From NCBI RefSeq assembly GCF_000801315.1, contig NZ_CP010054.1, positions 3,534,001-3,598,000 of the forward strand: a stretch of 64,000 nt of DNA, written 5' to 3'. Origin of the DNA: Hymenobacter sp. DG25B. Lineage in GTDB: Bacteria > Bacteroidota > Bacteroidia > Cytophagales > Hymenobacteraceae. The notes below the pieces were generated by a model. That model had not been told where the DNA came from. It worked only from the letters and a program-made list of their open reading frames with translations, and searched no databases. The stretch's first letter is position 1; the number at the start of each line of letters is the position of its first letter. A program made the translations under genes and the position numbers. Of the stretch, positions 32,160-40,084 are shown one piece after another.

Positions 32160-33758
32160 TTACACATCAAACGTAATACCCTGCGCCAGTGGCATCTGGG
32201 TGGAATAGTTAATGGTGTTGGTCTGGCGGCGCATGTATACACGCCAGGCATCGGAGCCGGACTCGCGGCCGCCACCGGTTTCTTTTTCGCCACCGAAAGC
32301 CCCGCCAATTTCAGCGCCGGATGTACCAATGTTCACGTTGGCAATACCACAGTCGGAGCCGGCATACGAGAGGAAAGTCTCCGTTTCGCGCATGTTCAGG
32401 GAGAAGATGCTGGATGACAGACCCTGCTTCACGCCATTCTGCAGCTCAATGGCCGCTTCCACGCTGCCGCTGTACTTAATCAGGTACAGAATAGGTGCGA
32501 AGGTTTCTTCCTGCACCGTGTGGTAGTGGTTTTCGGCTTCTACAATGGCGGGCGTTACATACGTACCGCTGGCATAGGCCTCCCCTTTCAATACTTCACC
32601 GCCAATCAGCAGCTTGCCCCCTTCGGCCTGCACTTCCTGCAGGGCTTTGGTAAACATATGCACGGCCTGCTCGTCAATGAGCGGCCCCACCAGCGTGCCT
32701 TCCTTCAGCGGATTGCCGATGGGCAGGTTGGGGTAAATTTTCAGCAGGCGGGCCTTTACATCTTCAAAAATGGAGTCGTGAATGATGAGGCGGCGCGTGG
32801 TGGTGCAGCGCTGGCCGGCGGTGCCCACCGCGCCAAATACCACGGCGCGCATGGCCATGTCCAGGTCGGCGTGCTGGGTCAGGATAATGGCGTTGTTGCC
32901 GCCCAGCTCCAGCAGCGCGCGGCCCAGGCGGCCACCCACTACTTCGCCTACCTTCTTACCCATGCGGGTAGAACCCGTAGCCGACACCAGCGGAATACGC
33001 GTATCGGCGGCCATTTTAGCGCCAATTTCAGCATCCCCGATGATGAGGTTGAAGACACCTTCGGGCAGCTCGTTTTCGCGCAGCACATCCTTAATGATGT
33101 TTTGCACGGCCACCGCTACCAGCGGGGTTTTCTCCGAGGGCTTCCAGATGTTTACATCACCACATACGGCGGCCAGCATGGCGTTCCAGCTCCACACCGC
33201 CACCGGGAAGTTGAAGGCCGAAATGGTGGCCACCAGGCCCAGCGGGTGATACTGCTCGTACATGCGGTGCGCCGGACGCTCCGAGTGCATGGTGAAGCCA
33301 TAGAGCTGGCGCGACAGGCCCACGGCAAAGTCGCAGATGTCAATCATCTCCTGCACTTCGCCCAGGCCCTCCTGCATGATTTTGCCCATTTCGTAGCTTA
33401 CCAGCTTACCCAGAGGCTCCTTGAACTCGCGCAGCTTGTTGCCAATCTGGCGTACAATCTCGCCGCGCTTGGGGGCAGGCATGGTGCGCCAGGTGAGGAA
33501 AGCCGCCTGCGCCGTGCGCACTACCTGCTCATAGTCCTCGGCCGTGGCCATGGCTACGGTGGCAATTACTTTGCCGTCGGCGGGCGAGGTAATGGTGCGG
33601 GTGTTGCTGTTATCAGCGCCGCCCCAGATCAGGCCGGTGCTATAGGCGGGGTTGTTGGCCTGTACGCCTAGCTCGCGCAGCACAGTACGGATGCCGTGCG
33701 GGTCGGCGTGGGCAGGTGCGTCGCCGGTGGCCAAGGCTTCTTCAAAAGCTTGTTTCAT
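32160..33758 (-). CDS. Aldehyde dehydrogenase (ALDH7/AASADH-type)
   Basis: 532 aa. NAD(P)-dependent oxidation of an aldehyde. Family marks: the nucleotide-binding ISAFNFPVAVWSWN, the catalytic Glu in LLELGGNNAI, and the catalytic Cys in VGTAGQRCTTTRR. The N-terminal ~30 residues, the conserved GLIWGGADNSNTRTITSPADG start and the overall pattern resemble ALDH7 (alpha-aminoadipic semialdehyde dehydrogenase/antiquitin), pointing to lysine catabolism, although substrate is not certain. No neighbouring lysine-degradation genes are seen. Confidence 0.9.
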   Translation of the reverse strand: MKQAFEEALATGDAPAHADPHGIRTVLRELGVQANNPAYSTGLIWGGADNSNTRTITSPADGKVIATVAMATAEDYEQVVRTAQAAFLTWRTMPAPKRGEIVRQIGNKLREFKEPLGKLVSYEMGKIMQEGLGEVQEMIDICDFAVGLSRQLYGFTMHSERPAHRMYEQYHPLGLVATISAFNFPVAVWSWNAMLAAVCGDVNIWKPSEKTPLVAVAVQNIIKDVLRENELPEGVFNLIIGDAEIGAKMAADTRIPLVSATGSTRMGKKVGEVVGGRLGRALLELGGNNAIILTQHADLDMAMRAVVFGAVGTAGQRCTTTRRLIIHDSIFEDVKARLLKIYPNLPIGNPLKEGTLVGPLIDEQAVHMFTKALQEVQAEGGKLLIGGEVLKGEAYASGTYVTPAIVEAENHYHTVQEETFAPILYLIKYSGSVEAAIELQNGVKQGLSSSIFSLNMRETETFLSYAGSDCGIANVNIGTSGAEIGGAFGGEKETGGGRESGSDAWRVYMRRQTNTINYSTQMPLAQGITFDV

Positions 33759-33884
33759 GGGTATAGGTGGGTGAGTTGGGTCTTGGGCTTTGCGGTTGGG
33801 GAGCTGCTATTCCTGCTGGGGCCGGTAGCAGCCAAGGGGCAGCAGCGGTATTTTAGTCAGTTCCTCTGTCACAAAGCTAACAAA

Positions 33885-33913
33885 AAAGCCTCCGCCTGAG
33901 TGGCGGAGGCTTT
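33885..33913 (-). terminator. Intrinsic terminator after the HtrA gene
   Basis: Stem AAAGCCTCCGCC / GGCGGAGGCTTT with loop TGAGT; on the minus strand it is followed by a TTTTTT run. Confidence 0.85.
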
Positions 33914-33937
33914 GGAATTCAGCCGGTCAGAAGCTGG

Positions 33938-35440
33938 TTATTCTGCCTGTCCGATAGGATAGTAAGCTTTGCGGCCGTCGGGGTAGATACCTTCTACCAG
34001 CGCGCCCTGGTTGTTTTTAGCTTCTTCCAGATAGCGCTTCACGTCCTGAGGCTTGGCTACTTTGTTTTTATCGATGCGGGTGATGATGAAGCCGTCACCA
34101 ATGCCCGTCTCTTTAAAATTGCTGCCGCGCACGCCGGAGATTTTGGCGCCGCCTTCCAGGTCCAGCTTATTCATTTCCTGGCGGGTGAGCGGCGCAAATT
34201 TGGCGCCCTCATACTCAATAGAAGACGCTATTTCTTCGCGAATGACATCGGTAGTGCCCGTGGCATTGCGCAACGTGGCGCCGGCATTGCGCTCCTTCCC
34301 TTCCCGCAGGTAGGCAATCTTAATCTTGTCGCCGGGGCGGAAGCGGGCTACCTGCTCCTGCAGCTGCGAGGACGTGTTGACCTTCACGCCGTTGATTTCA
34401 GTGATGATGTCGCCCTCCTTCAGGCCGGCATCGGCAGCAGCGCTGTTCTTGCTCAGGCCCACCACATATACGCCGTTCAACGACGCCAGCTTCTTTTCGG
34501 AGGCCAGCGTGGCATCTACTTCGCGGATGTTGACACCCAGCAGGGCGCGCTGTACTACTTTGTATTTCAGCAGGTCGTCTACCACCTTGCTCACAATGGA
34601 GCTGGGTACGGCAAACGAGTAGCCTTCAAAGGAGCCGGTGCGCGAGGCAATGGCGGAGTTAATACCAATCAGGTCGCCTTTTAGGTTGACCAGGGCACCA
34701 CCCGAGTTACCGGGGTTTACCACGGCATCCGTCTGCAGGAAGGCTTCTACGCCCATGCGGTCTTCGCGCTGCAGTATATTGATGTTGCGGCCCTTGGCCG
34801 AGATAATACCCGCCGTAACGGTAGAGTTCAGGTTGAAGGGATTGCCCACGGCCAGTACCCACTCCCCTACTTTCACGTCGTCGGAGGAGCCATAGCGCAC
34901 AAAGGGCAGGTTATCGGCCTGTACTTTCAGCACGGCCAGGTCGGTGGTGGGGTCAGCGCCTACCAGCTCAGCCTTGTACTTGCGCTTATCGTCCAGTACT
35001 ACTTCAATCTTATCAGCCTTATCAATCACGTGGTTGTTGGTCACGATGTAGCCGTTGGCGGCAATGATAACGCCGGAGCCAGAGCCAATCTGCGGGCCCG
35101 ACTGGGGCCGCTGACCCTGATTGAAATCGTCGCCGAAGAACTGGCGCAGGAATGGATCCATCCGCACAGCGTCGTTCTGCGTCATTTTGGGGGCGTACTC
35201 CGTCATAACGTGCACTACAGCGGGCGTTACGGCGGAGGCAGCGGCCACGAAGTTGAGGCCCTCGGGCACTTCGTAAGTGCTGCTGCGCAGCTCACTGGTG
35301 TAGCGTACGTTGGGGTCGGCAGCTATGGCCTGGGGCGATAGTTCGCGCTCCGGTTCCAATAGCTTATAACCTCCCACGGCCACCGATCCGCCCAGAACGG
35401 CGGAAGCCATGAGGCCGAGCATCATTTGTTTGGCTTGCAT
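33938..35440 (-). CDS. HtrA/Do-family serine protease (DegP/DegQ type)
   Basis: 500 aa. Periplasmic protease/chaperone. N-terminal signal anchor (MMLGLMASAVLGGSVAVGGY), trypsin-like domain with His137 (VTNNHVIDKAD), Asp167 (PTTDLAVLKV) and Ser246 (NPGNSGGALV), then two PDZ domains (~300-390, ~410-490), the first with LLGVNIREVDATLA. DegP-like proteases remove misfolded envelope proteins and are stress-induced. Next to the Hsp20 gene on the same strand, which is a heat-shock neighbourhood. Confidence 0.95.
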   Translation of the reverse strand: MQAKQMMLGLMASAVLGGSVAVGGYKLLEPERELSPQAIAADPNVRYTSELRSSTYEVPEGLNFVAAASAVTPAVVHVMTEYAPKMTQNDAVRMDPFLRQFFGDDFNQGQRPQSGPQIGSGSGVIIAANGYIVTNNHVIDKADKIEVVLDDKRKYKAELVGADPTTDLAVLKVQADNLPFVRYGSSDDVKVGEWVLAVGNPFNLNSTVTAGIISAKGRNINILQREDRMGVEAFLQTDAVVNPGNSGGALVNLKGDLIGINSAIASRTGSFEGYSFAVPSSIVSKVVDDLLKYKVVQRALLGVNIREVDATLASEKKLASLNGVYVVGLSKNSAAADAGLKEGDIITEINGVKVNTSSQLQEQVARFRPGDKIKIAYLREGKERNAGATLRNATGTTDVIREEIASSIEYEGAKFAPLTRQEMNKLDLEGGAKISGVRGSNFKETGIGDGFIITRIDKNKVAKPQDVKRYLEEAKNNQGALVEGIYPDGRKAYYPIGQAE

Positions 35441-35580
35441 GGGTTATTCTAAAGATGAGGTTGAAAAAAAGAAGTCTGACTAAGTTACTCGTTCTGGCGG
35501 AATGCTTTACACCACTCCTGCCCCTAACGTTAGAGGCACTCCCGATTGTATACGGTTGCAAGTATATAACCACAACGGGA

Positions 35581-35613
35581 AGAAAAAAGGCACCAACCGG
35601 GTGCCTTTTTTCT
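35581..35613. terminator. Bidirectional intrinsic terminator after hsp20
   Basis: Perfect 14-bp stem AGAAAAAAGGCACC / GGTGCCTTTTTTCT, loop AACCG. It ends the Hsp20 gene at 35625. Confidence 0.92.
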
Positions 35614-35624
35614 AAAATCGGGGC

Positions 35625-36068
35625 CTACCGTACTTCAATCTGGTGTTTGCTTACCTTTTTACTGTCAAAGGGCAGCGTAACCCGGAGCAGGCCATCAGCC
35701 AGTTGGGCATCAATACCGGTAACATCAACCGTTTCGGGCAGGCGGAAGGTGCGGGAGAAGGTACCAAAGCTGGTTTCAATGCGGCGGAATTTCGGCCCGT
35801 TTTCTTCCGTTGCCGGCGTTTTCCGCTCCCCGCTGATGATGAGGCGACCTTCCTGAAAATCAATTTTGAGGTCTTCTTTCGCTACGCCTGGCAAAGCCAG
35901 GTGCAGCTCAAAGCCCTGCTCCGACTCCAGAATATCAGCCTGCGGCACGAAGCTGGCAGCGGGTTTATCCTGTGGTTGCAGCCCCTCGCGAAGCAGCTCA
36001 TTCAATACGGTATTGAAAGCGCGGGGGGAACGGCGGGTAGGCAGATTGTTATACAAAAGCGTGGCCAT
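35625..36068 (-). CDS. Hsp20/alpha-crystallin small heat-shock protein
   Basis: 147 aa. ATP-independent holdase that binds unfolding proteins. Alpha-crystallin domain ~45-140: FELHLALPGVAKEDLKIDFQ, LIISGERKTPATEE, and the C-terminal LADGLLRVTLPF with KKVSKHQIEVR. The I-x-I/V-type C-terminal motif is reduced to IEV. Likely heat-inducible; it is upstream of the HtrA gene on the same strand, with a long AT-rich region (36069-36290) as its promoter. Confidence 0.94.
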   Translation of the reverse strand: MATLLYNNLPTRRSPRAFNTVLNELLREGLQPQDKPAASFVPQADILESEQGFELHLALPGVAKEDLKIDFQEGRLIISGERKTPATEENGPKFRRIETSFGTFSRTFRLPETVDVTGIDAQLADGLLRVTLPFDSKKVSKHQIEVR

Positions 36069-36288
36069 GGTATGGTACGAGAATGTTGAGGTTGAACAGT
36101 AATCATTAATTGATTCTGACCTCTATTCCATAAATTCTGTACCAGCACCACTTTGACCAGTTTTCCAAGCCATTTTGTCTTGTTTACAATTCCTATTTCT
36201 TCCTATGCAGAATATCACTTTTAAAAATAGCCCAAAAACGACTTAAAACGCATGTAAGTCAATTTTACACCACTGACTAAATGTCATT

Positions 36289-36315
36289 AAAAAATTAAGT
36301 ATCTGTCTACTTAAT
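36289..36315 (-). terminator. Intrinsic terminator of the outer-membrane barrel gene
   Basis: Stem ATTAAGTA / TACTTAAT (36294-36301 with 36308-36315), overlapping the stop codon and followed on the minus strand by TTTTTTAATG. Confidence 0.65.
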
Positions 36316-37099
36316 GCTGCGTCGGTAGCTGTTTGCGCGGGGTCAGCAGCGTTTTTGATAAGAATGTAAACCGCGCTTCCAACCCTAGCATCGGCGTTAC
36401 GAAGTTGCGGCGACCACCAGGAATAAGTTTGCCCTCAGAATCGGTTTGGGAGAGCACAAACTGATAGGAAGTAAGGTAGCCAAACCAAGGGGTGAAATCG
36501 AAGTGGTCCGAGAGTCGTACGCCCATTTCAGCCCGCAGCAGGCCAAAATCAATTACCCGCTCTTTAGGTTGGGTTTGCTCGTCGCGCTGCAAGCGCAGGT
36601 ACGTGGCCAGCTCATAAGACAGGCGCGGGCGCAGCATGAGGGTACTGCCCAGCGGCACCTGCCGCTCCACATCCAGCCGCAGACGCGTCAGCCCGCGGGT
36701 CTGGTCTGGCGTATTGGCAAAGCGGTATTCCGCCCCCAAACGTTGCCCGAGGGTAAAGGCGCCAATAGTACTCCGGTGTCGTAGCATAATTTCCGGCGAA
36801 AACTCATTGCTGCCTTCCAAATAGCTGTACCGGGCAGTGCCGCCCAGGCTCCATTGCTCATTCAGCCAGGTTTCGTAGCCGGCCTTCAGCTGCTTGCGGT
36901 AAAAGCCACCAGGGTTGTTAATGTCCGTGTTTGTGGTGCGCAAGCCACCCGCACTCAGAAACGCGTAGCCCAGGTTTGTAAATGCATATTCGGCCTGCAG
37001 TTCGGGCCACAGCTCCAAGTCATATCCCACGCGGCGGGTTTGAGCGTGAGCAGTACCAGCGCACAGGCCGGCCAGCAATACAAGGAATATCTTACGCAT
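36311..37099 (-). CDS. DUF2490-type outer-membrane beta-barrel protein
   Basis: 262 aa from ATG 37099. Signal peptide MRKIFLVLLAGLCAGTAHAQ. The rest alternates in the manner of beta-barrel strands (WSLGGTARYSYLEG, FTLGQRLGAEYRF, LMLRPRLSYELATY, FDFTPWFGYLTSYQFV). DUF2490 proteins are outer-membrane proteins of unknown function. The ATG overlaps the stop of the M20 peptidase gene by eight bases (ATGCGTAA), so the genes are coupled. Confidence 0.82.
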   Translation of the reverse strand: MRKIFLVLLAGLCAGTAHAQTRRVGYDLELWPELQAEYAFTNLGYAFLSAGGLRTTNTDINNPGGFYRKQLKAGYETWLNEQWSLGGTARYSYLEGSNEFSPEIMLRHRSTIGAFTLGQRLGAEYRFANTPDQTRGLTRLRLDVERQVPLGSTLMLRPRLSYELATYLRLQRDEQTQPKERVIDFGLLRAEMGVRLSDHFDFTPWFGYLTSYQFVLSQTDSEGKLIPGGRRNFVTPMLGLEARFTFLSKTLLTPRKQLPTQH

Positions 37100-38324
37100 G
37101 AGCCGTTTCGGCCGTGGCCGCATCAGTAGTAGTGCAGGCCGCCAGCTCGCGCAGGGTTAGCCAGGCCATCAGGCCAGGGCCAACTTCCAGGGCTTTGGGG
37201 TCGACGTCGAAAGTGGGGGTATGCACGGAGGAGGCAAAGCGGCCATCTTCGGCGCGAGTGCCCAGGCGGTAGAAACAGGCATCAGCGGCCTGCGAGAAAT
37301 AAGCAAAGTCCTCGGCGGCCATCCACTGGTCCAGCTCAATTACGTTTTCTGCGCCCAGATACTCTTCCGCCGCGGCGCGCACACGGGCCGTGAGTTGAGG
37401 CTCGTTTTCCAGGTAGGGGTAGCCGTGTCGGATTTCCAGCTCGCAAGTGGCGCCCATGGCTTCGGCTAGCCCCTCACAGAGTTTGCGCAGATGCTGGTGG
37501 GCTTCCTGGCGCCACTCCTCGTTCAGGGTGCGGAAGGTGCCTTCCAGGTACACCTCATTGGGAATAACGTTGGTAGCGCCGTTGGCAACAACCTTCCCGA
37601 AGGACAGCACAGAAGGAATTTTGGGATTGGCGCGCCGACTCACAATCTGCTGGGCCGCTACAATGATATGAGCGGCCACCAGCACAGGGTCCAGGTTTTG
37701 CTCGGGCATGGCACCGTGGCCGCCTTTGCCGCGCACCGTCAGGTACAGCTCATCGGTACTGGCCATGTAGCGGCCCGCCCGAATACCGATTTGCCCGGAC
37801 GGCAGCATGGGGAATACGTGCTGACCCAGTACGCTGGCCGGCTTGGGATTTTCCAGCACACCTTCCTTAATCATGAGGGAGGCACCGCCGGGCAGCTTTT
37901 CCTCACCGGGCTGAAAAATCAGCTTCACCGTACCTTCAAATTCCTCGCGCAGCTGGGTGAGGATATAGGCCACGCCCAGTAGAGAGGACGTGTGCACATC
38001 GTGGCCGCAGGCGTGCATCACGCCGGGGTTGGTGGATTTGTACGCTACTTCATTCTGCTCCTGAATGGGCAGCGCGTCCATGTCGCCGCGCAGGGCTACC
38101 ACCCGGCTGCCGGGGTTGCGGCCTTCAATAAGCGCTACCACGCCGGTTTTGGCCAGGGGCTGCGGGTTGAGGCCCATTTGGCGCAGCTGCTCGGTGACGT
38201 AAGCGGCGGTAGAAAACTCCTGAAAGGAAAGCTCCGGATGGGCGTGCAAGTGCTGGCGCCAGCTAACGGTAGTGGCGGCCGACTCAGCGGCCAGGGCTTT
38301 AAGGCGGGAAATCAGATGCTGCAT
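37092..38324 (-). CDS. M20-family amidohydrolase (IAA-amino acid hydrolase/HipO-like)
   Basis: 410 aa from ATG 38324. Metal-dependent hydrolysis of N-acyl amino acids. Ligand motifs: GVMHACGHDVHTSSL, FQPGEEKLPGGASLMI (catalytic Glu), and a dimerisation domain with GKGGHGAMPEQNLDPV. The substrate (hippurate, N-acetyl amino acids or auxin conjugates) cannot be fixed. The ORF is open to 38462, but 46 extra residues do not fit the family. It is coupled by an eight-base overlap to the downstream barrel gene. Confidence 0.92.
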   Translation of the reverse strand: MQHLISRLKALAAESAATTVSWRQHLHAHPELSFQEFSTAAYVTEQLRQMGLNPQPLAKTGVVALIEGRNPGSRVVALRGDMDALPIQEQNEVAYKSTNPGVMHACGHDVHTSSLLGVAYILTQLREEFEGTVKLIFQPGEEKLPGGASLMIKEGVLENPKPASVLGQHVFPMLPSGQIGIRAGRYMASTDELYLTVRGKGGHGAMPEQNLDPVLVAAHIIVAAQQIVSRRANPKIPSVLSFGKVVANGATNVIPNEVYLEGTFRTLNEEWRQEAHQHLRKLCEGLAEAMGATCELEIRHGYPYLENEPQLTARVRAAAEEYLGAENVIELDQWMAAEDFAYFSQAADACFYRLGTRAEDGRFASSVHTPTFDVDPKALEVGPGLMAWLTLRELAACTTTDAATAETAHA

Positions 38325-38370
38325 AGGGGGCAAGATACGGTAGAGATATCCGGGAATAACAGGCGGGCGC

Positions 38371-38766
38371 TTACTCAAACAACACGCCCAGATGCGGGCG
38401 CACCGTGAGGAGAAGCGGCCGACCGGGGGTGTTCGAGCTAAAAGCTGCTTCCAACTGCTCATCGGTGGAAAGCATGCGGTTTACTACCAGGCAGTCGGCC
38501 AGCTCCAGGTATTCGCCGCGCTTATCATTATTGTAGCGAATGCGGCCCCGCACGGCCAACGTCATATCCAGTAAAATGGCCTGCGTACCGGCCTGAATCA
38601 GCAGGACATCTACAAAGCCATGCTGCGGCCATAAGGACACGCGCAGTTGCAGATCATGCTGTTGCACGCGGTAGTGCAGGCTGCCGCCTGCGCCTTCCGT
38701 GGGCACGTCTTCCAGGGCCTGCAACACTTCCAGCTCATCCCACTGCAACTCCCGCAGAAAAGCCAT
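38371..38766 (-). CDS. Small hypothetical protein upstream of the M20 gene
   Basis: 131 aa. Starts MAFLRELQWDELEVLQALED; strand-rich middle with HDLQLRVSLWPQHGFVDVLL and QAILLDMTLAVRGRIRY. No signal peptide, membrane segment or family motif that I recognise. It is 46 bases upstream of the M20 gene on the same strand and ten bases after the SPOR lipoprotein gene stop. Confidence 0.65.
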   Translation of the reverse strand: MAFLRELQWDELEVLQALEDVPTEGAGGSLHYRVQQHDLQLRVSLWPQHGFVDVLLIQAGTQAILLDMTLAVRGRIRYNNDKRGEYLELADCLVVNRMLSTDEQLEAAFSSNTPGRPLLLTVRPHLGVLFE

Positions 38767-38775
38767 AGTGCTTTG

Positions 38776-39324
38776 CTAAAGTGTGCTTTTGTTTAGCACC
38801 ACCTGCGTGGCCTGCAGCTCGGCTTTGGGCGCGAAGGGCTTAATACGCAGCAGCGCCTGCTCGGCGTCCAGGCGGGTAAGGTAGTCGCCCACCCAGAGGC
38901 GGAACACGGGCTGTTTGAAGGTTAAATAGTCGGTTTCCTCGGGGTAGCGGCTGATAACGGCCCGACGAATAGCCATAGCCTGGTCGCGCTCTAGGCCCAC
39001 GTAAGCCAGAATGCGGTAGCCCTGGGCATATTTTACGTTTTGGTTGGTGTAGGCCTGGTCGCGCAGGCGCTGTTCTATCTGGGCATTTACCTGGTTTACC
39101 GGTGTTATGTTGGGCCGCACGGCCGCGGGCGCCGGAGTTGCCGGGGCTTTGGGCAGGGTGAAGACCGGCCGGTAGCGGCTTAGGTCCTCCGCCGCCTCTA
39201 CGGGGGCGTTTCGGCGGGCCGTAGAGTCAGAGGAGGTGGAAGCACCGGGGGTGGTGGCGGCGCAGGCGCCCAGGTTAAGCAGAGCAGCGAGCAGCAGCAC
39301 GTTACGAAGTAGCAGGTGTTTCAT
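38776..39324 (-). CDS. SPOR-domain lipoprotein
   Basis: 182 aa. MKHLLLRNVLLLAALLNLGAC is a lipoprotein signal with lipobox LNLGAC. A Pro/Ala-rich linker precedes a C-terminal SPOR-like domain (~residues 100-180: NVKYAQGYRILAYVGLERDQ and PVFRLWVGDYLTRLDAEQAL), which binds denuded glycan strands at the septum. The start codon lies inside the end of the deoC gene by 23 bases, so translation is probably coupled. ATG 39324 was chosen for the lipobox spacing. Confidence 0.83.
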   Translation of the reverse strand: MKHLLLRNVLLLAALLNLGACAATTPGASTSSDSTARRNAPVEAAEDLSRYRPVFTLPKAPATPAPAAVRPNITPVNQVNAQIEQRLRDQAYTNQNVKYAQGYRILAYVGLERDQAMAIRRAVISRYPEETDYLTFKQPVFRLWVGDYLTRLDAEQALLRIKPFAPKAELQATQVVLNKSTL

Positions 39325-39994
39325 CGGGTTGCAGCAAAGCCACACTATTGGAAGAACCAAGCCGGTCGGCACCGGCCGCCACGAGGGCCAGAGCCGCCGT
39401 GCGCGTGCGAATGCCGCCCGCGGCTTTAATACGAATCTGGCCCGGCAAATGGCGGCGCATCAAAACAATATCATCTACGGAAGCCCCGCGGCTGGCAAAG
39501 CCGGTGGAGGTTTTCACGAAATCAACGCCGGCTTCCGCACACAGCTGGCAGGCCGTAATGATTTCCTCCTCGCTGAGCAGCGCGGTTTCAATAATCACTT
39601 TCAGCAGAGCATTTTTAAACCGGCACAGCTCCGTGAGCTGGCCCAGTTCCTCCTCCACTTCTTCCAGCTGCCCCGATTTAAAGGCGGCAATGTTCATCAC
39701 CACGTCAATTTCGCGGGCACCGTCGGTCAGGGCCTGGTGGGCTTCAAAGAACTTCACCTTGGCAATCTGATAACCCAGCGGAAAGCCCACTACGGTGCAA
39801 ACGGGCACGCCGGTACCGTACAGCTCTTCCACCGCAAACCGCACAAAAGCGGGCGGCACACACACGGAGGCAAAACGGTGTTGCGCGGCTTCGGCGCACA
39901 ATTGCGCAATCTGGGCCTGCGTGGCATCGGGCCGCAGCAGCGTATGGTCGATGCGGGCAGCTAACTCAGCGGGGGAAGGCATACGCATAGGCAT
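39302..39994 (-). CDS. deoC: Deoxyribose-phosphate aldolase
   Basis: 230 aa from ATG 39994 (ATGs a few codons on are also possible). Splits 2-deoxyribose-5-phosphate into acetaldehyde and glyceraldehyde-3-phosphate in nucleoside catabolism. Class I aldolase: ARIDHTLLRPDATQAQI at the N-terminus, Schiff-base Lys in VDFVKTSTGFAS, and a second conserved Lys in IRIKAAGGIRT. Length fits bacterial DeoC. First gene of a set running into the SPOR and M20 genes. Confidence 0.94.
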   Translation of the reverse strand: MPMRMPSPAELAARIDHTLLRPDATQAQIAQLCAEAAQHRFASVCVPPAFVRFAVEELYGTGVPVCTVVGFPLGYQIAKVKFFEAHQALTDGAREIDVVMNIAAFKSGQLEEVEEELGQLTELCRFKNALLKVIIETALLSEEEIITACQLCAEAGVDFVKTSTGFASRGASVDDIVLMRRHLPGQIRIKAAGGIRTRTAALALVAAGADRLGSSNSVALLQPDETPATS

Positions 39995-40025
39995 AGGGCA
40001 AGCAAACAAAATGGCGGGCAAACAG

Positions 40026-40055
40026 CAGTGGCAGGTAAAAATTTACCTGCCACTG
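40026..40055. terminator. Perfect 30-bp palindrome between secA and deoC
   Basis: CAGTGGCAGGTAAA / TTTACCTGCCACTG, centre AA. It follows the secA stop (40085, minus strand) but lacks a T-run after the stem, so terminator is only the likeliest function. Confidence 0.5.
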
Positions 40056-40084
40056 GTTTACTACGCAGTTAGGAAGCCAAAGGC

